A stretch of 64,000 bases of DNA from Variovorax guangxiensis. GTDB lineage: Bacteria; Pseudomonadota; Gammaproteobacteria; Burkholderiales; Burkholderiaceae_C. The DNA is taken from NCBI RefSeq assembly GCF_003952165.1, contig NZ_RXFT01000002.1:434001-498000 (forward strand), read 5' to 3'. Below are positions 53,555-63,207 of the stretch, piece after piece. Numbering within the stretch: position 1 is the first letter of the stretch; every line of letters starts with the position of its first letter. A program made the translations under genes and the position numbers. The notes under the pieces are model-generated. The model saw only the letters and a list, made by a program, of their open reading frames with translations, was not told the DNA's origin and ran no database searches.

Positions 53555-54571
53555 TCAACCGTTGCGGAAGAGGAAGCTGTAGGCGTTCAGCGCCGGCACG
53601 CCGCCCAGGTGCGCATACAGCACCTTCGAGCCCGCCGGGAATTCGCCCAGGCGCACCTTCTCGATCATCCCGTGCATCGACTTGCCCTCGTACACGGGGT
53701 CGGTCAGCATGGCTTCGAAACGCGCGCTCAGGCGGATGGCTTCGAGCGTGCCCTCGTTGGGCAGGCCGTACTCGGGGCCGCCGAAGCGGCGGTCGAGCAC
53801 GATGTCCTTCTCGGTGATGTCGCGGCCCAGCTCCACCAGCTCGGCCGTGTTCTTCGCGATGCGCAGGATCTGGTCGAAGGTCTGCTGCGGCTTGGCCGAG
53901 GCGTCGATGCCGATCACGCGGTCGGCGCGGCCGTCGGCCGCGAAGCCCACCACCATACCGGCCTGCGTGCTGCCCGTCACCGAGCAGACCACGATGTAGT
54001 CGAACTTGAAGCCCAGCTCGGCCTCCTGCTGGCGCACTTCCTCGGCGAAGCCGACGAAGCCCAGGCCGCCGCGCGGATGCTCGGAGCAGCCCGCCGGGAT
54101 CGGAAACGGCTTGCCGCCAGCCTTGCGAACGCTCTCCATGGCGTCCTCCCAGCTCTTGCGGATGCCGATGTCGAAGCCCGCTGCGTCCAGGCGCACGTCG
54201 GCGCCCATGATGCGTGACATCTCGATGTTGCCGACCCGGTCATACACCGCGTCGGAATAGTTGACCCAGTTCTCCTGCACCAGCACGCACTTCATGCCGA
54301 GGTGTGCCGCCACCGCCGCGACCTGCCGCGTCTGGTTCGACTGGATGCCGCCGATGGACACCAGCGTGTCGTAGCCGCCCTCGATCGCTTCGGGAATCAG
54401 GTACTCGAGCTTGCGCGTCTTGTTGCCGCCGAAGGCCAGGCCGCTGTTGCAGTCCTCGCGCTTGGCATAGAGATCGACCTTGCCGCCCAGGTGCGCGCTC
54501 AGCCGCTTCAGCGGCTGGATCGGCGTGGGGCCGAAGGTCAGCGGGTGACGGGGAAACTTCTTGAGGTTCAT
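53555..54571 (-). CDS. acdS: 1-aminocyclopropane-1-carboxylate deaminase
   Basis: A 338-residue PLP enzyme, the same length as well-studied ACC deaminases. The ATG at 54569-54571 gives [20 protein letters not shown]. The PLP lysine is in [17 protein letters not shown] near residue 51. The residues that separate ACC deaminase from D-cysteine desulfhydrase are present: Glu295 (in VYEGK) and Leu322 (in AHLGGVPAL). It splits ACC, the plant ethylene precursor, to 2-oxobutyrate and ammonia. A divergent Lrp gene (acdR) stands 152 bases away, the classical regulatory layout. Confidence 0.96.
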   Translation of the reverse strand: MNLKKFPRHPLTFGPTPIQPLKRLSAHLGGKVDLYAKREDCNSGLAFGGNKTRKLEYLIPEAIEGGYDTLVSIGGIQSNQTRQVAAVAAHLGMKCVLVQENWVNYSDAVYDRVGNIEMSRIMGADVRLDAAGFDIGIRKSWEDAMESVRKAGGKPFPIPAGCSEHPRGGLGFVGFAEEVRQQEAELGFKFDYIVVCSVTGSTQAGMVVGFAADGRADRVIGIDASAKPQQTFDQILRIAKNTAELVELGRDITEKDIVLDRRFGGPEYGLPNEGTLEAIRLSARFEAMLTDPVYEGKSMHGMIEKVRLGEFPAGSKVLYAHLGGVPALNAYSFLFRNG

Positions 54572-54723
54572 CGCAGCGGTTCCAGGAAGGAGGTGGTGGG
54601 AGGTGGTGAAGGCCCTCATCGTAGAAACAATGCCGCGCAACGTGCTTGCGAAGTTTTCTGGATTCGTCAGTGAAAAAGATGCACCATCGAAAGAAGAAAA
54701 ACTTTCATTCCGGCAGAAATCCG
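54572..54723. promoter_or_regulatory. acdS-acdR divergent promoter region
   Basis: A 152-base gap, AT-rich in its acdR half (54640-54715), between the two divergent starts. It includes a short inverted repeat GAAAG...CTTTC at 54689-54706. In related bacteria AcdR binds such a region and acdS is further tuned by oxygen and nitrogen signals. No box is assigned with certainty. Confidence 0.5.
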
Positions 54724-55209
54724 ATGAGCACAACAAAATTGCGTGACACGCCGGAGCTCGATCGCACCGACCGCGCCATCCTGCGCACCATGCAGCGCGA
54801 CGCCTCGCTGTCGAACGTGGCGCTGGCCGCCAAGGTCAACCTGAGCCCGGCCGCCTGCCTGCGCCGCGTGGAGCGGCTCAAGGCGGCGGGCCTCATCAAG
54901 GGCATCGTCGCGCTGCTCGACCCCGACGCGCTCGATGCCAGCATGCTGGTGATGATCGGCGTGGTGCTCGACCGCTCCACGCCCGATTCCTTCTCCGACT
55001 TCGAGAAGGCCGCCCAGAAGGTCTCGGGCTGCCTCGAATGCCACGTGGTCTCGGGCGAGTTCGACTACTTCATGCTCGTGCGCACCCGCGACAACGACAG
55101 CTTCAACCGCCTGCACGCCGAGCAGCTGCTGTACCTTCCGGGGGTGCGGCAGATCCGCACCTTCGTCGTGCTCAAGCAGGTGCTGTCGACCACGCAGCTT
55201 CCTGTCTGA
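54724..55209 (+). CDS. acdR: Lrp-type regulator AcdR of the ACC deaminase gene
   Basis: A 161-residue Lrp/AsnC regulator. The start at 54724 gives [20 protein letters not shown]. The helix-turn-helix is [20 protein letters not shown], and the RAM domain follows ([20 protein letters not shown] near 100). It is divergent from acdS, as acdR is in plant-associated proteobacteria, where it activates acdS when ACC is present. Confidence 0.92.
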   Translation: MSTTKLRDTPELDRTDRAILRTMQRDASLSNVALAAKVNLSPAACLRRVERLKAAGLIKGIVALLDPDALDASMLVMIGVVLDRSTPDSFSDFEKAAQKVSGCLECHVVSGEFDYFMLVRTRDNDSFNRLHAEQLLYLPGVRQIRTFVVLKQVLSTTQLPV

Positions 55210-55253
55210 CGCAACCGGCGAAACCGCCGTCCGGCTGTCTGCGTACAGAACGG

Positions 55254-56168
55254 ATGATTCTTCCCTCCCCCGCGTCATTCCTCCGGCGCCGCGGCGCCTT
55301 CGCCCTCGCCGCCGCAGTGCTTTCGGCCTGCTCGCCGGTCAAGGTGCTCAACGGCCTGGTGCCCACCGACACCTACCGGTTCGAGGGTGGCGTCCCCTAC
55401 GGACCGGCGCCGCACCAGCTGCTCGACGCGTACCGGCCGCTGCCGTCCACCCCGCCGGAGCGCGGCGCGCGGCCGTTGGTCGTGTTCTTCTACGGCGGCA
55501 CCTGGACGACCGGCGACCGCGCCAGCTACAGGTTCATGGGCGAGGCCCTGGCCGCCCAGGGCGCCGTGGTGCTGGTGCCCGACTACGGGCTGTCGCCGGC
55601 CTTCACCTATCCGGCCTTCGTGCGCGACAGCGCGCTGGCCGTCAAGTGGGCGCTGGACAACGCGGCGCGGCTGGGTGCCGACCCGAGGCAGGTGTACGTG
55701 ATGGGGCACAGCTCGGGCGCCTACAACGCCGCGATGGTGGCGCTCGATGCGCGCTGGCTCGGCGAGCTGGGCGCCAGCCCGAGGCAGCTTGCGGGCTGGA
55801 TCGGCCTGGCGGGACCCTACGACTTCCTGCCCATCGGCGATCCGCAGGTGAAGGTCGCCTTCAACTGGCCCGGCACGCCGCGCGACTCGCAGCCGCTGGC
55901 GCACGTCACGCCTGCTTCGCCGCGAGCCCTGCTCATGGCGGCCTCGAAGGACGACCTGGTCTACCCCGACCGCAACACCCTGCGGATGGCCGCGGCGCTG
56001 CGCGAGGCGGGCGTGCCGGTCCAGGTCAGGCTCTTCGACGATCTGAACCATGCGACGCTGGTCGGCGCCTTCGCCAGGCCGGTGCGGTGGCTGGGCGGGC
56101 CGGTGCTGCCGCCTGTCATGGATTTCCTCGGGCTGGCGTCGGTCCTGTCCCACAAGGGGGCTCGGTAG
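55254..56168 (+). CDS. Lipoprotein alpha/beta hydrolase (esterase/BD-FAE-like)
   Basis: A 304-residue secreted hydrolase. The ATG at 55254 begins a signal peptide with lipobox VLSAC at about 22-26. The oxyanion segment is [17 protein letters not shown] near 75, the nucleophile elbow [14 protein letters not shown] near 155, and Asp/His follow in [10 protein letters not shown] near 237 and [11 protein letters not shown] near 262. The family of carbohydrate or feruloyl esterases fits. It is 44 bases after acdR but probably separately expressed. Confidence 0.8.
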   Translation: MILPSPASFLRRRGAFALAAAVLSACSPVKVLNGLVPTDTYRFEGGVPYGPAPHQLLDAYRPLPSTPPERGARPLVVFFYGGTWTTGDRASYRFMGEALAAQGAVVLVPDYGLSPAFTYPAFVRDSALAVKWALDNAARLGADPRQVYVMGHSSGAYNAAMVALDARWLGELGASPRQLAGWIGLAGPYDFLPIGDPQVKVAFNWPGTPRDSQPLAHVTPASPRALLMAASKDDLVYPDRNTLRMAAALREAGVPVQVRLFDDLNHATLVGAFARPVRWLGGPVLPPVMDFLGLASVLSHKGAR

Positions 56169-56171
56169 AAT
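56166..56171 (+). promoter_or_regulatory. Candidate -10 box TAGAAT of fba
   Basis: TAGAAT lies 61 bases before the fba ATG and overlaps the end of the esterase gene. It is the only promoter-like hexamer in the AT-richer leader. No -35 is obvious. Confidence 0.35.
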
Positions 56172-56232
56172 TAGGGCAGTTTTTCTCGTCTTTCCGTCTT
56201 CTTCTTTTCCTAATTCCCGCGAGGTATTTCCC

Positions 56233-57297
56233 ATGGCACTCGTCTCGATGCGCGAACTGCTCGACCATGCCGCAGCCAATGGCTACGGCATTCCGGCCTT
56301 CAACGTCAACAACCTCGAACAGGTCCAGGCCGTCATGGAGGCCGCCAAGGAAACCGGCGCTCCCGTCATCCTGCAGGCCAGCGCAGGCGCCCGCAAGTAC
56401 GCCGGCGAAGCCTTCATCAAGCACCTGATCCAGGCCGCCATCGAGCAGTACCCGAACATCCCGCTGGTCATGCACCAGGACCACGGCCAGAGCCCGGCCA
56501 TCTGCCAGGGCGCCATCGACCTCGGCTTCTCCTCCGTCATGATGGACGGCTCGCTGCATGAAGACGGCAAGACGCCCGCCTCCTTCGACTACAACGTCGA
56601 CGTGACCCGCAAGGTCGTGCAACTGGCGCACAAGGTCGGCGTGACCGTCGAAGGCGAGCTGGGCTGCCTGGGCTCGCTCGAGACCGGCATGGCCGGCGAG
56701 GAAGACGGCATCGGCGCCGAAGGCGTGCTCGACCACTCCGCCCTGCTGACCGACCCCGAGGAAGCCGCCCAGTTCGTCAAGGCCACGCAGCTCGACGCGC
56801 TGGCCATCGCCATCGGCACCAGCCACGGCGCCTACAAGTTCACCCGCAAGCCCACCGGCGACATCCTGTCGATCAAGCGCGTGAAGGAAATCCACGCCCG
56901 CCTGCCCAACACCCACCTGGTGATGCACGGCTCGTCGTCGGTGCCGCAGGACCTGCTCGAAATCATCCGCAAGTACGGCGGCAACATGAAGGAAACCTAC
57001 GGCGTGCCCGTCGAGGAAATCCAGGAAGCCATCAAGTACGGCGTGCGCAAGATCAACATCGACACCGACATCCGCCTGGCGATGACCGGCGCCGTGCGCA
57101 AGTTCATGGCCGAGAACCCCGAGAAGTTCGACGCCCGCGAGTGGCTCAAGCCCGCGCGCGAAGCCGCCAAGCAGATCTGCAAGCAGCGCTACATCGAATT
57201 CGGCTGCGAGGGGCAGGGCGCGAAGATCAAGGGCGACAGCCTGCAGGTCGTTGCCGGCAAGTACGCCAAGGGCGAACTGGCCCAGGAAGTCATCTAG
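56233..57297 (+). CDS. fba: Fructose-bisphosphate aldolase, class II (CbbA type)
   Basis: A 354-residue zinc aldolase. The ATG at 56233 gives [20 protein letters not shown], the usual start of this subclass. The zinc-binding [18 protein letters not shown] is near 82, VEGELGCLG near 140, and [10 protein letters not shown] near 232 with a late His ligand. It cleaves or forms fructose-1,6-bisphosphate; CbbA-type relatives also serve the Calvin cycle. A strong terminator follows. Confidence 0.96.
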   Translation: MALVSMRELLDHAAANGYGIPAFNVNNLEQVQAVMEAAKETGAPVILQASAGARKYAGEAFIKHLIQAAIEQYPNIPLVMHQDHGQSPAICQGAIDLGFSSVMMDGSLHEDGKTPASFDYNVDVTRKVVQLAHKVGVTVEGELGCLGSLETGMAGEEDGIGAEGVLDHSALLTDPEEAAQFVKATQLDALAIAIGTSHGAYKFTRKPTGDILSIKRVKEIHARLPNTHLVMHGSSSVPQDLLEIIRKYGGNMKETYGVPVEEIQEAIKYGVRKINIDTDIRLAMTGAVRKFMAENPEKFDAREWLKPAREAAKQICKQRYIEFGCEGQGAKIKGDSLQVVAGKYAKGELAQEVI

Positions 57298-57317
57298 GCA
57301 CTTCCCCGCGATCAGAC

Positions 57318-57342
57318 GGCCACCGTTCGCGGTGGCTTTTTT
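57318..57342 (+). terminator. Intrinsic terminator of fba
   Basis: GCCACC at 57319-57324 pairs with GGTGGC at 57331-57336 around GTTCGC, followed by six T. It lies 21 bases after the fba stop. Confidence 0.92.
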
Positions 57343-57399
57343 CTGCGCGCACAATCCGCTTTTCCCGTCAGCCATCCGTTTCCCTACCGCACCAGCCCC

Positions 57400-58305
57400 A
57401 TGACCACCGTCCACACCTCCTCCATCCAGAGCCTGCCCCTTCTTGCGCGCGGCAAGGTGCGCGACAACTACGCCGTCGGCGAAGACCGCATCCTGATGGT
57501 CGCGAGCGACCGGCTCAGCGCCTTCGACGTGATCATGGGCGAGCCCATTCCGGGCAAGGGCGAGATCCTCACCAAGATGGCGCTGTGGTGGTTCGACCGC
57601 CTCGGCCAGATCTGCCCCAACCACCTGACCGGCGACGCGCCCGAGAGCGCCGTCACGGCCGACGAGGTGCCGCAGGTCACGGGCCGATCGATGCTGGTCA
57701 AGCGCCTGAAGCCGATCCCGGTCGAGGCCGTGGTGCGCGGCTACCTGGCCGGCAGCGGCTGGAAGGAATACCAGGAAAGCCGCTCGGTCTGCGGCGTGCC
57801 GCTGCCCGAGGGCCTGACCAACGCGAGCAAGCTGCCGCGCCCCATCTTCACGCCTGCCGCCAAGGCCGCCGCCGGCGAGCATGACGAGAACATCAGCTAC
57901 GAGCGCGTGGTCGAGATCGTCGGCCCCAAGCTGGCCCAGCAGATCCGCGACACCAGCATCGCCATCTACGAAACCGCCGCGCAGATCGCCCTGGCCAAGG
58001 GAATGATCATCGCCGACACCAAGTTCGAGTTCGGCCTCGACGAGAACGGCACGCTGGTGCTGATGGACGAGGTGCTCACGCCCGACAGCTCGCGCTACTG
58101 GCCGGTCGAGGGCTACCAGGCCGCGCTGGCCGCCGGCGCCAACCCACCGAGCTACGACAAGCAGTTCGTGCGCGACTGGCTCGAAGGCACCAAGATCAAC
58201 GGCAAGCCCTGGGACAAGACGCCCCCGGCGCCGCGCCTGCCGGCCGAGGTCATCGAGAAGACGGCGGCCAAGTACCGCGAGGCGCTGGAGCGCCTCACGG
58301 GCTGA
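57400..58305 (+). CDS. purC: Phosphoribosylaminoimidazole-succinocarboxamide synthase
   Basis: A 301-residue SAICAR synthetase, the long form common in Burkholderiales. Motifs are [20 protein letters not shown] near 13, [20 protein letters not shown] near 33, and [17 protein letters not shown] near 108. Later motifs are [14 protein letters not shown] and [14 protein letters not shown] near 205-230. It condenses CAIR with aspartate using ATP in purine synthesis. purE and purK lie 3 kb further on, separated by unrelated genes. Confidence 0.97.
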   Translation: MTTVHTSSIQSLPLLARGKVRDNYAVGEDRILMVASDRLSAFDVIMGEPIPGKGEILTKMALWWFDRLGQICPNHLTGDAPESAVTADEVPQVTGRSMLVKRLKPIPVEAVVRGYLAGSGWKEYQESRSVCGVPLPEGLTNASKLPRPIFTPAAKAAAGEHDENISYERVVEIVGPKLAQQIRDTSIAIYETAAQIALAKGMIIADTKFEFGLDENGTLVLMDEVLTPDSSRYWPVEGYQAALAAGANPPSYDKQFVRDWLEGTKINGKPWDKTPPAPRLPAEVIEKTAAKYREALERLTG

Positions 58306-58416
58306 CAGGCTGGCTGAGTAGTCCATCCCGGGCGCCTTGTCGCCACGGGAACAGGGGATGTCCGGACGTCCCCACCCCGCCATCATGTGCGTACAGAACA
58401 TGAGGGAGTGGGGAAG

Positions 58417-59889
58417 ATGGAAACCGGAAGAAGCGTTCGTGGGTGGCAGCGCTGCGTGGCGGCGGGGCTCATCGTGGCCATTGCGGGCTGCAGCAGCATC
58501 GATCCGTACCAGCGCAGCAAGCGCGCCGACATACCGATCAACCAGCTCGGTTACGAGGAAGTCACTCTCGCCAACGCCAGGCCCCTGGCCGGGAATCTGC
58601 AGGGCGCGTTGGGTGCCCTCAAAGACCAGCGCCGTGAGTGGTTCGATTCGCTGTCGGCGCAGGCGCGCGTTCGCACGATGACGCAACTCGGCTTGCTGGG
58701 CGTGACAGCCGCCGCGCTGTATGGGGGCCTGAAATCCGGCGTAACCAGCGATCGAGAGAAGACCCGGCTCGCCATGGCCGGCGCGGTCGGCTTCACCGCC
58801 TATTCGGCCAGCAACTGGTTCGTCAATCCCAATCAGGAGAAGGCCTACGTCGAAGGCGTTCTCGGACTGACCTGCGCCATGCTGACGATTGAGCCACTGC
58901 GGCTGGAGGTCGAGAGCTTCGACAGGATGTGGGCCGAGCAATACCGCCTGACGCAGGCCATCAACAGGCTCGACGCGCAGTTGCTCCGGGCTCAGGCTGT
59001 CTTGCGCTATGCCCGTGACAGCGAACTGCCGCAGGCCCATGTGCGCCGCGAGGCGGCTTCGGCCTTGTGGCGAGCGCGCAAGACCCTGGCCTCCAGCGAG
59101 CAGCTTTATTCCCAGCTCGGGAACAGCGGGGTCATCCTGATGCGGGAGGGCGATCTGGTCTTTGCCCGCGTGGCTGCACATATCAACGCGGCCAACAAGA
59201 CGGTATCCAGCCCTGATGAGTTGGTCACGCAAGCCACAGGAATCATCGGCAAGTTCCGGGCGGTCAAGATTGATGCGGCCAACGAAAGTGACAAGGAGCG
59301 ATCCGAAGCGGGCAAATCTCCAGCCGGCGGAGCGGATGGAGCGCGCAAGACCGGCGATGTTTCGGCGCAGGGGCGCAAGACACAGCGGGCGCTGGAAGGC
59401 AAGCTTGAAAAGGCCAGAGCAATGAGCAAGGCGGATGTCGACACGTGCAGGACCGCTGGTCGCAGCAGTTGCGATCTCTTGAGCGTCGATGATGTCGCGC
59501 TTACCTTGGCCAGTCTCACGGCGGAGGTTTATGCCGCTCGCCGTCCGTTGAGTAATCGACTGCTCGTCTTCGGTGACGCGCGCAAGGCGGCGGCAAAAAA
59601 TCCTGGCTGTGTCGCTGGCGGCAGTGCCATGACTGTGTCACCAGCCGAGGATGCCAAGGTCAAGCCGGGCGAGAGTTACCAGATCGCCGTGAACGGCACT
59701 ACCAAGCCGCCGATGGCGTCGGTCAAGGGACCGGCAACTCTGGAGGTTCTTGTCTCCGGTCCGAACCAGTACACGGTGCGCGTCATGGTGAAAGCCGACG
59801 CCAAGGGCACGATAGACGTCAGCATCTCCGACCAGGGGATGGCCACCGAAGAGATCCAGTTGACGGTCGACGCGTCGGCGGCCAAGTAG
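58417..59889 (+). CDS. Uncharacterised lipoprotein with coiled-coil body
   Basis: A 490-residue protein that I do not recognise. The ATG at 58417 follows GGGGAAG; a GTG at 58387 is an alternative. A signal peptide with lipobox IAGC (about 25-28) makes it a lipoprotein. A hydrophobic patch at 90-150 (LGLLGVTAAALYGGLKSGV) and a long helical, Glu/Lys/Ala-rich middle follow. The last 90 residues are beta-rich (VKPGESYQIAVNGTTKPP, then QYTVRVMVKADAKGTIDV), like an Ig-type or pilus-associated fold. Its codon use is slightly less GC-biased than its neighbours. It interrupts the usual purC-purE spacing. Confidence 0.65.
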   Translation: METGRSVRGWQRCVAAGLIVAIAGCSSIDPYQRSKRADIPINQLGYEEVTLANARPLAGNLQGALGALKDQRREWFDSLSAQARVRTMTQLGLLGVTAAALYGGLKSGVTSDREKTRLAMAGAVGFTAYSASNWFVNPNQEKAYVEGVLGLTCAMLTIEPLRLEVESFDRMWAEQYRLTQAINRLDAQLLRAQAVLRYARDSELPQAHVRREAASALWRARKTLASSEQLYSQLGNSGVILMREGDLVFARVAAHINAANKTVSSPDELVTQATGIIGKFRAVKIDAANESDKERSEAGKSPAGGADGARKTGDVSAQGRKTQRALEGKLEKARAMSKADVDTCRTAGRSSCDLLSVDDVALTLASLTAEVYAARRPLSNRLLVFGDARKAAAKNPGCVAGGSAMTVSPAEDAKVKPGESYQIAVNGTTKPPMASVKGPATLEVLVSGPNQYTVRVMVKADAKGTIDVSISDQGMATEEIQLTVDASAAK

Positions 59890-59898
59890 CCGCAGCTC

Positions 59899-60348
59899 TC
59901 AGCGCCCCCCGCCGCTGCTCAGAAGCGCCGCCGTCCGCCCGCTCGCATCCAGCAGCGCCAGCCGGTTCGGCCCCGCCAGCCGGTAGCTCGTGGTGTTCTG
60001 CAGCGCCGAGATGAACTGCGCCTCGTTGGCGCCGCGCGTCGGATCGGTGCAGGCCATGCGGGTCGAGGCCATCTGGCCGATCCTCAGGGCGACGCCGGTG
60101 CGCGTGAAGGTGCCCGAGATGCGGTTGCAGCCGCCCGAGCCGCTGACGCGTCCGCTGCTGCGGTCGAACTGCACCTGGGCGCCGTTGCCCGGCGCGACCG
60201 GCTCCTCGCCCAGCTGCACCAGCTGCCAGGCCGGGCCCTCGATCGGCTCGTCGAGGCTGATGCCGCTGCCGCAACCGGCCAGCGTGGCCAGCAGGGCAGT
60301 GGCGGCAAGGGCGGGGAAGAGCGCGGTGCGGCGGGCGAAGGAGCGCAT
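59899..60348 (-). CDS. META domain (HslJ-like) lipoprotein
   Basis: A 149-residue lipoprotein. The ATG at 60346-60348 gives a signal peptide with lipobox LAGC near 25. The META domain follows: WQLVQLGEEPVAPGNGAQVQ, then RVSGSGGCNRISGTFTRTG and MASTRMACTD, with the conserved cysteine pair. META proteins such as HslJ are envelope stress proteins of unclear biochemical role. It converges on the preceding lipoprotein, with nine bases between stops. Confidence 0.85.
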   Translation of the reverse strand: MRSFARRTALFPALAATALLATLAGCGSGISLDEPIEGPAWQLVQLGEEPVAPGNGAQVQFDRSSGRVSGSGGCNRISGTFTRTGVALRIGQMASTRMACTDPTRGANEAQFISALQNTTSYRLAGPNRLALLDASGRTAALLSSGGGR

Positions 60349-60448
60349 GGCCAGTGTTCCTTTTTCGATCTGCAACAAGTTGAATCGGGCGTGATCGTAT
60401 GCGACGGCGCCTGGCCCGCCAATGCCGTGCCCCCTGCCGCCGGACCAT

Positions 60449-60472
60449 GAAAAAAGCGACCCGGAGGTCGCT
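60449..60472 (-). terminator. Intrinsic terminator of the thioredoxin co-chaperone gene
   Basis: On the minus strand AGCGACC and GGTCGCT (60466-60472 with 60455-60461) close a four-base loop and are followed by a T run (A's at 60450-60455 on the plus strand). It lies 21 bases after the gene. Confidence 0.85.
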
Positions 60473-60493
60473 TTCTTCCCGAGGGGAGAACGG

Positions 60494-61414
60494 TCAGCTC
60501 AGCACGATGCTGCTGAGCCGGCGGCGGTACGAGGCCACCACCGGGTCGTCCGGCGGGATCTGCCCGTCGGCCACCTTTACCTTCGGCGGCTCGATGATGT
60601 CGAGGATGGCGATGTACGTCTTGCGGGCGAGGTCCTCGCTCCAGGTCTTGTCGCGCATCAGGATGTCGAGCAGCTCGTCCATGGCGTCGGTCCAGCGCTG
60701 CGCGGCCATCAGCAGGCGGGCGCGGCCGAAGCGGGCATCGAAGTCGCGCTTGTTGGCAGCGATCTTCACGTCGAAATCGGCGATGGAAGGCGCGGCCCCA
60801 GAAGGCGGTGCTGCGAAATCGATAGCGTCCATCCAGCGCTGCAGCGCGTCGAAGCGGCGCACCAGCGATGTCTTGGCGATCACCGGGGCGAAGGCGACCT
60901 TGGCGTCGTCGGTGCGGCCCTCCTGCAGCAGCAGCTTCACGTAGTCGAAGCGGGCGTCGTCGTTGGCCGGGTCGGTGGCCACCGCGTGCTGCAGCTTCTC
61001 GAGCGCGCCCTGGGTGTCGCCACCGGCCAGCGCTTCCTGAGCAGCCGCTTCCTCGGAGGCGGCTTCGGCTTCGTCGGCGCCGGGCACGTGCTTGTCGAGG
61101 AATTCGCGGATCTTCTCGGCCGGAATGGCGCCGACGAAGCCGTCCACCGGCTGGCCGTCCTTGAACATCACGCAGAAGGGGATGCTGCGCACGCCGAACA
61201 TCTCGGACAGCTGCGAGGAAATCTGCGGCACCTTGTCGGCGTCGAGCTTGGCCAGCGTGAAGCGACCGCCGTACTCGACTTCGAGCTTTTCGAGCACCGG
61301 GCCGAGCTGCTTGCAGGGGCCGCACCATTCGGCCCAGATGTCCAGCAGCACCGGCGTGGCGACCGAGGCTTCGATCAGTTCGGCCTGGAAATTTTCGAGA
61401 GTGATGTCGATCAT
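60494..61414 (-). CDS. Thioredoxin-domain co-chaperone CnoX/YbbN-like
   Basis: A 306-residue protein starting at 61414. The thioredoxin domain is at 1-110, with [15 protein letters not shown] near 28 and [19 protein letters not shown] near 75, the cis-Pro loop. A TPR-like helical tail follows ([20 protein letters not shown], then [20 protein letters not shown]). This is the CnoX/YbbN plan: holdase and redox protection of chaperone clients. It is divergent from purE with 36 bases between starts. Confidence 0.9.
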   Translation of the reverse strand: MIDITLENFQAELIEASVATPVLLDIWAEWCGPCKQLGPVLEKLEVEYGGRFTLAKLDADKVPQISSQLSEMFGVRSIPFCVMFKDGQPVDGFVGAIPAEKIREFLDKHVPGADEAEAASEEAAAQEALAGGDTQGALEKLQHAVATDPANDDARFDYVKLLLQEGRTDDAKVAFAPVIAKTSLVRRFDALQRWMDAIDFAAPPSGAAPSIADFDVKIAANKRDFDARFGRARLLMAAQRWTDAMDELLDILMRDKTWSEDLARKTYIAILDIIEPPKVKVADGQIPPDDPVVASYRRRLSSIVLS

Positions 61415-61450
61415 CGGAACCAGCTGGGGGTGAAACGTAAAATTGAAACC

Positions 61451-62002
61451 ATGAACGAAACCATTCAGGTCGGTGTAGTGATGGGCTCGAACTCCGATTG
61501 GGAGACGATGCGCAACGCGGTCGAGATTCTCCAGCAATTCGGAATCGGGCACGAAGCCAGGGTGGTCTCGGCCCACCGGATGCCCGACACGCTCTTCGAA
61601 TATGCCGAAAGCGCCGCCGGGCGCGGCCTTGCCGCGATCATCGCCGGCGCGGGTGGCGCGGCCCACCTGCCGGGCATGCTGGCGTCGAAAACCACGGTGC
61701 CGGTGCTCGGCGTGCCGGTGGCCAGCCGCCACCTGCAGGGCGTCGATTCGCTCTACAGCATCGTGCAGATGCCCAAGGGCGTGCCGGTCGCCACCTTCGC
61801 CATCGGCAATGCCGGCGCGGCCAACGCGGCGCTGTTCGCCGTGTCGATGCTGGCGGTGAACAACCCCGCGCTGCGCGCGAAGCTCGACGCCTTCCGCGCC
61901 GCGCAGACGGCGGCCGCCGAGGCCATGACCCTGCCCCCGCCGCCCGCCGGCGAGGCAGCGCCCGTATCCCCCTTCTCGCCGCAAGGCGGAGGTGCCCTGT
62001 GA
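61451..62002 (+). CDS. purE: N5-carboxyaminoimidazole ribonucleotide mutase
   Basis: A 183-residue PurE. The start at 61451 gives [20 protein letters not shown]. Substrate motifs are [22 protein letters not shown] near 44, [17 protein letters not shown] near 70 and [19 protein letters not shown] near 95. The C-terminus has an extra Pro/Ala-rich tail of about 20 residues. It rearranges N5-CAIR to CAIR. purK starts in the stop codon (GTGA). Confidence 0.96.
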   Translation: MNETIQVGVVMGSNSDWETMRNAVEILQQFGIGHEARVVSAHRMPDTLFEYAESAAGRGLAAIIAGAGGAAHLPGMLASKTTVPVLGVPVASRHLQGVDSLYSIVQMPKGVPVATFAIGNAGAANAALFAVSMLAVNNPALRAKLDAFRAAQTAAAEAMTLPPPPAGEAAPVSPFSPQGGGAL

Positions 62003-63207
62003 GCGGCAAGAACGGCGAGCTGCCCATCCTCCCGGGCGCCACGCTCGGCGTGCTCGGCGGCGGGCAACTGGGGCGCATGTTCGCCCACGCCGCCCAGCGC
62101 ATGGGCTACTTCACCGCGGTGCTCGATCCCGACACCGACAGCCCCGCCGGCCGCGTGAGCCACCACCACATCCACACCGACTACGACGACGTCGACGGCC
62201 TTGCCCGCCTGGCCGGCCTGGCCGACGCGGTGACCACCGAGTTCGAGAACGTGCCCGCGCCCTCGCTGGAGCATCTCGCGGTGGCGCGCCCGGTGTCGCC
62301 GGCCGCCCCGGCCATCGCCATCGCGCAGGACCGCATCGCCGAGAAGGCGCACTTCACCCGCTGCGGCGTGCCCTGCGCGCCCTACGCCGTCATCGAAACC
62401 GCCGCGCAGCTCGCCGCCATCGACGACAACCTGCTGCCCGGCATCCTCAAGACCGCGCGACTGGGCTACGACGGCAAGGGTCAGCAGCGCGTGAAGACGC
62501 GCGACGAGCTGGTCGACGCCTGGCAGGCCGCGGGCTGCGTGCCCTGCGTGCTCGAAAAAATGCTGCCGCTCGAGTTCGAGTGCTCGGTCATCCTCGCGCG
62601 CGGACGCGACGGGCAGATCGTGCACTTCCCGCCGCAGCGAAACCTGCACCGCGACGGCATCCTGGCCGTGACCGAGGTGCATGCCCAGAACATGCCCAAG
62701 ACGGTGGCGCAGGGCGCCATCAACTCGGCCAAGAGCATCGCCAACGGCCTCAACTACGTGGGCGTGTTGTGCGTCGAGTTCTTCGCGCTGGCCGACGGCT
62801 CGCTGGTGGTCAACGAAATGGCACCGCGCCCGCACAACAGCGGCCACTACACCATGGAAGCCTGCGACGTCTCGCAGTTCGAACTGCAGGTGCGCACCCT
62901 CGCGGGCCTGCCGCTGGCCGCGCCGCGCCAGCACAGCCCGGCCATCATGCTCAACCTGCTGGGCGACCTGTGGTTCCCCGGGGGCGCCGACAACAAGGCC
63001 GACAAGCCTGTCGCGCCACGCTGGAGCGAGGTGCTCGCGCTGCCCGGCGCGCATCTGCATCTCTACGGAAAGATCGAACCCCGCCGCGGCCGCAAGATGG
63101 GCCACCTCACGCTGACCGGCGCCACGCTCGAGGCGGTGCGCGCCACGGCTTCGCAGGCGGCGCTGCTGCTGGGCCTGCCGGCGGTGGCCACCGCCGATCT
63201 CGCATGA
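61999..63207 (+). CDS. purK: 5-(carboxyamino)imidazole ribonucleotide synthase
   Basis: A 402-residue ATP-grasp enzyme. Its GTG start overlaps the purE stop. It begins [20 protein letters not shown] and has [17 protein letters not shown] near 21. ATP-grasp motifs are [13 protein letters not shown] near 150, [10 protein letters not shown] near 193 and [19 protein letters not shown] near 272. It carboxylates AIR with bicarbonate and ATP, and PurE then acts on the product. It overlaps the Sua5 gene in an ATGA. Confidence 0.96.
   Translation: MSGKNGELPILPGATLGVLGGGQLGRMFAHAAQRMGYFTAVLDPDTDSPAGRVSHHHIHTDYDDVDGLARLAGLADAVTTEFENVPAPSLEHLAVARPVSPAAPAIAIAQDRIAEKAHFTRCGVPCAPYAVIETAAQLAAIDDNLLPGILKTARLGYDGKGQQRVKTRDELVDAWQAAGCVPCVLEKMLPLEFECSVILARGRDGQIVHFPPQRNLHRDGILAVTEVHAQNMPKTVAQGAINSAKSIANGLNYVGVLCVEFFALADGSLVVNEMAPRPHNSGHYTMEACDVSQFELQVRTLAGLPLAAPRQHSPAIMLNLLGDLWFPGGADNKADKPVAPRWSEVLALPGAHLHLYGKIEPRRGRKMGHLTLTGATLEAVRATASQAALLLGLPAVATADLA

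Noticed and set aside
56116..59232. A 1038-codon minus-strand open frame across fba, purC and the lipoprotein
   Set aside because: It covers three recognisable forward genes, has no family features and crosses their terminator.
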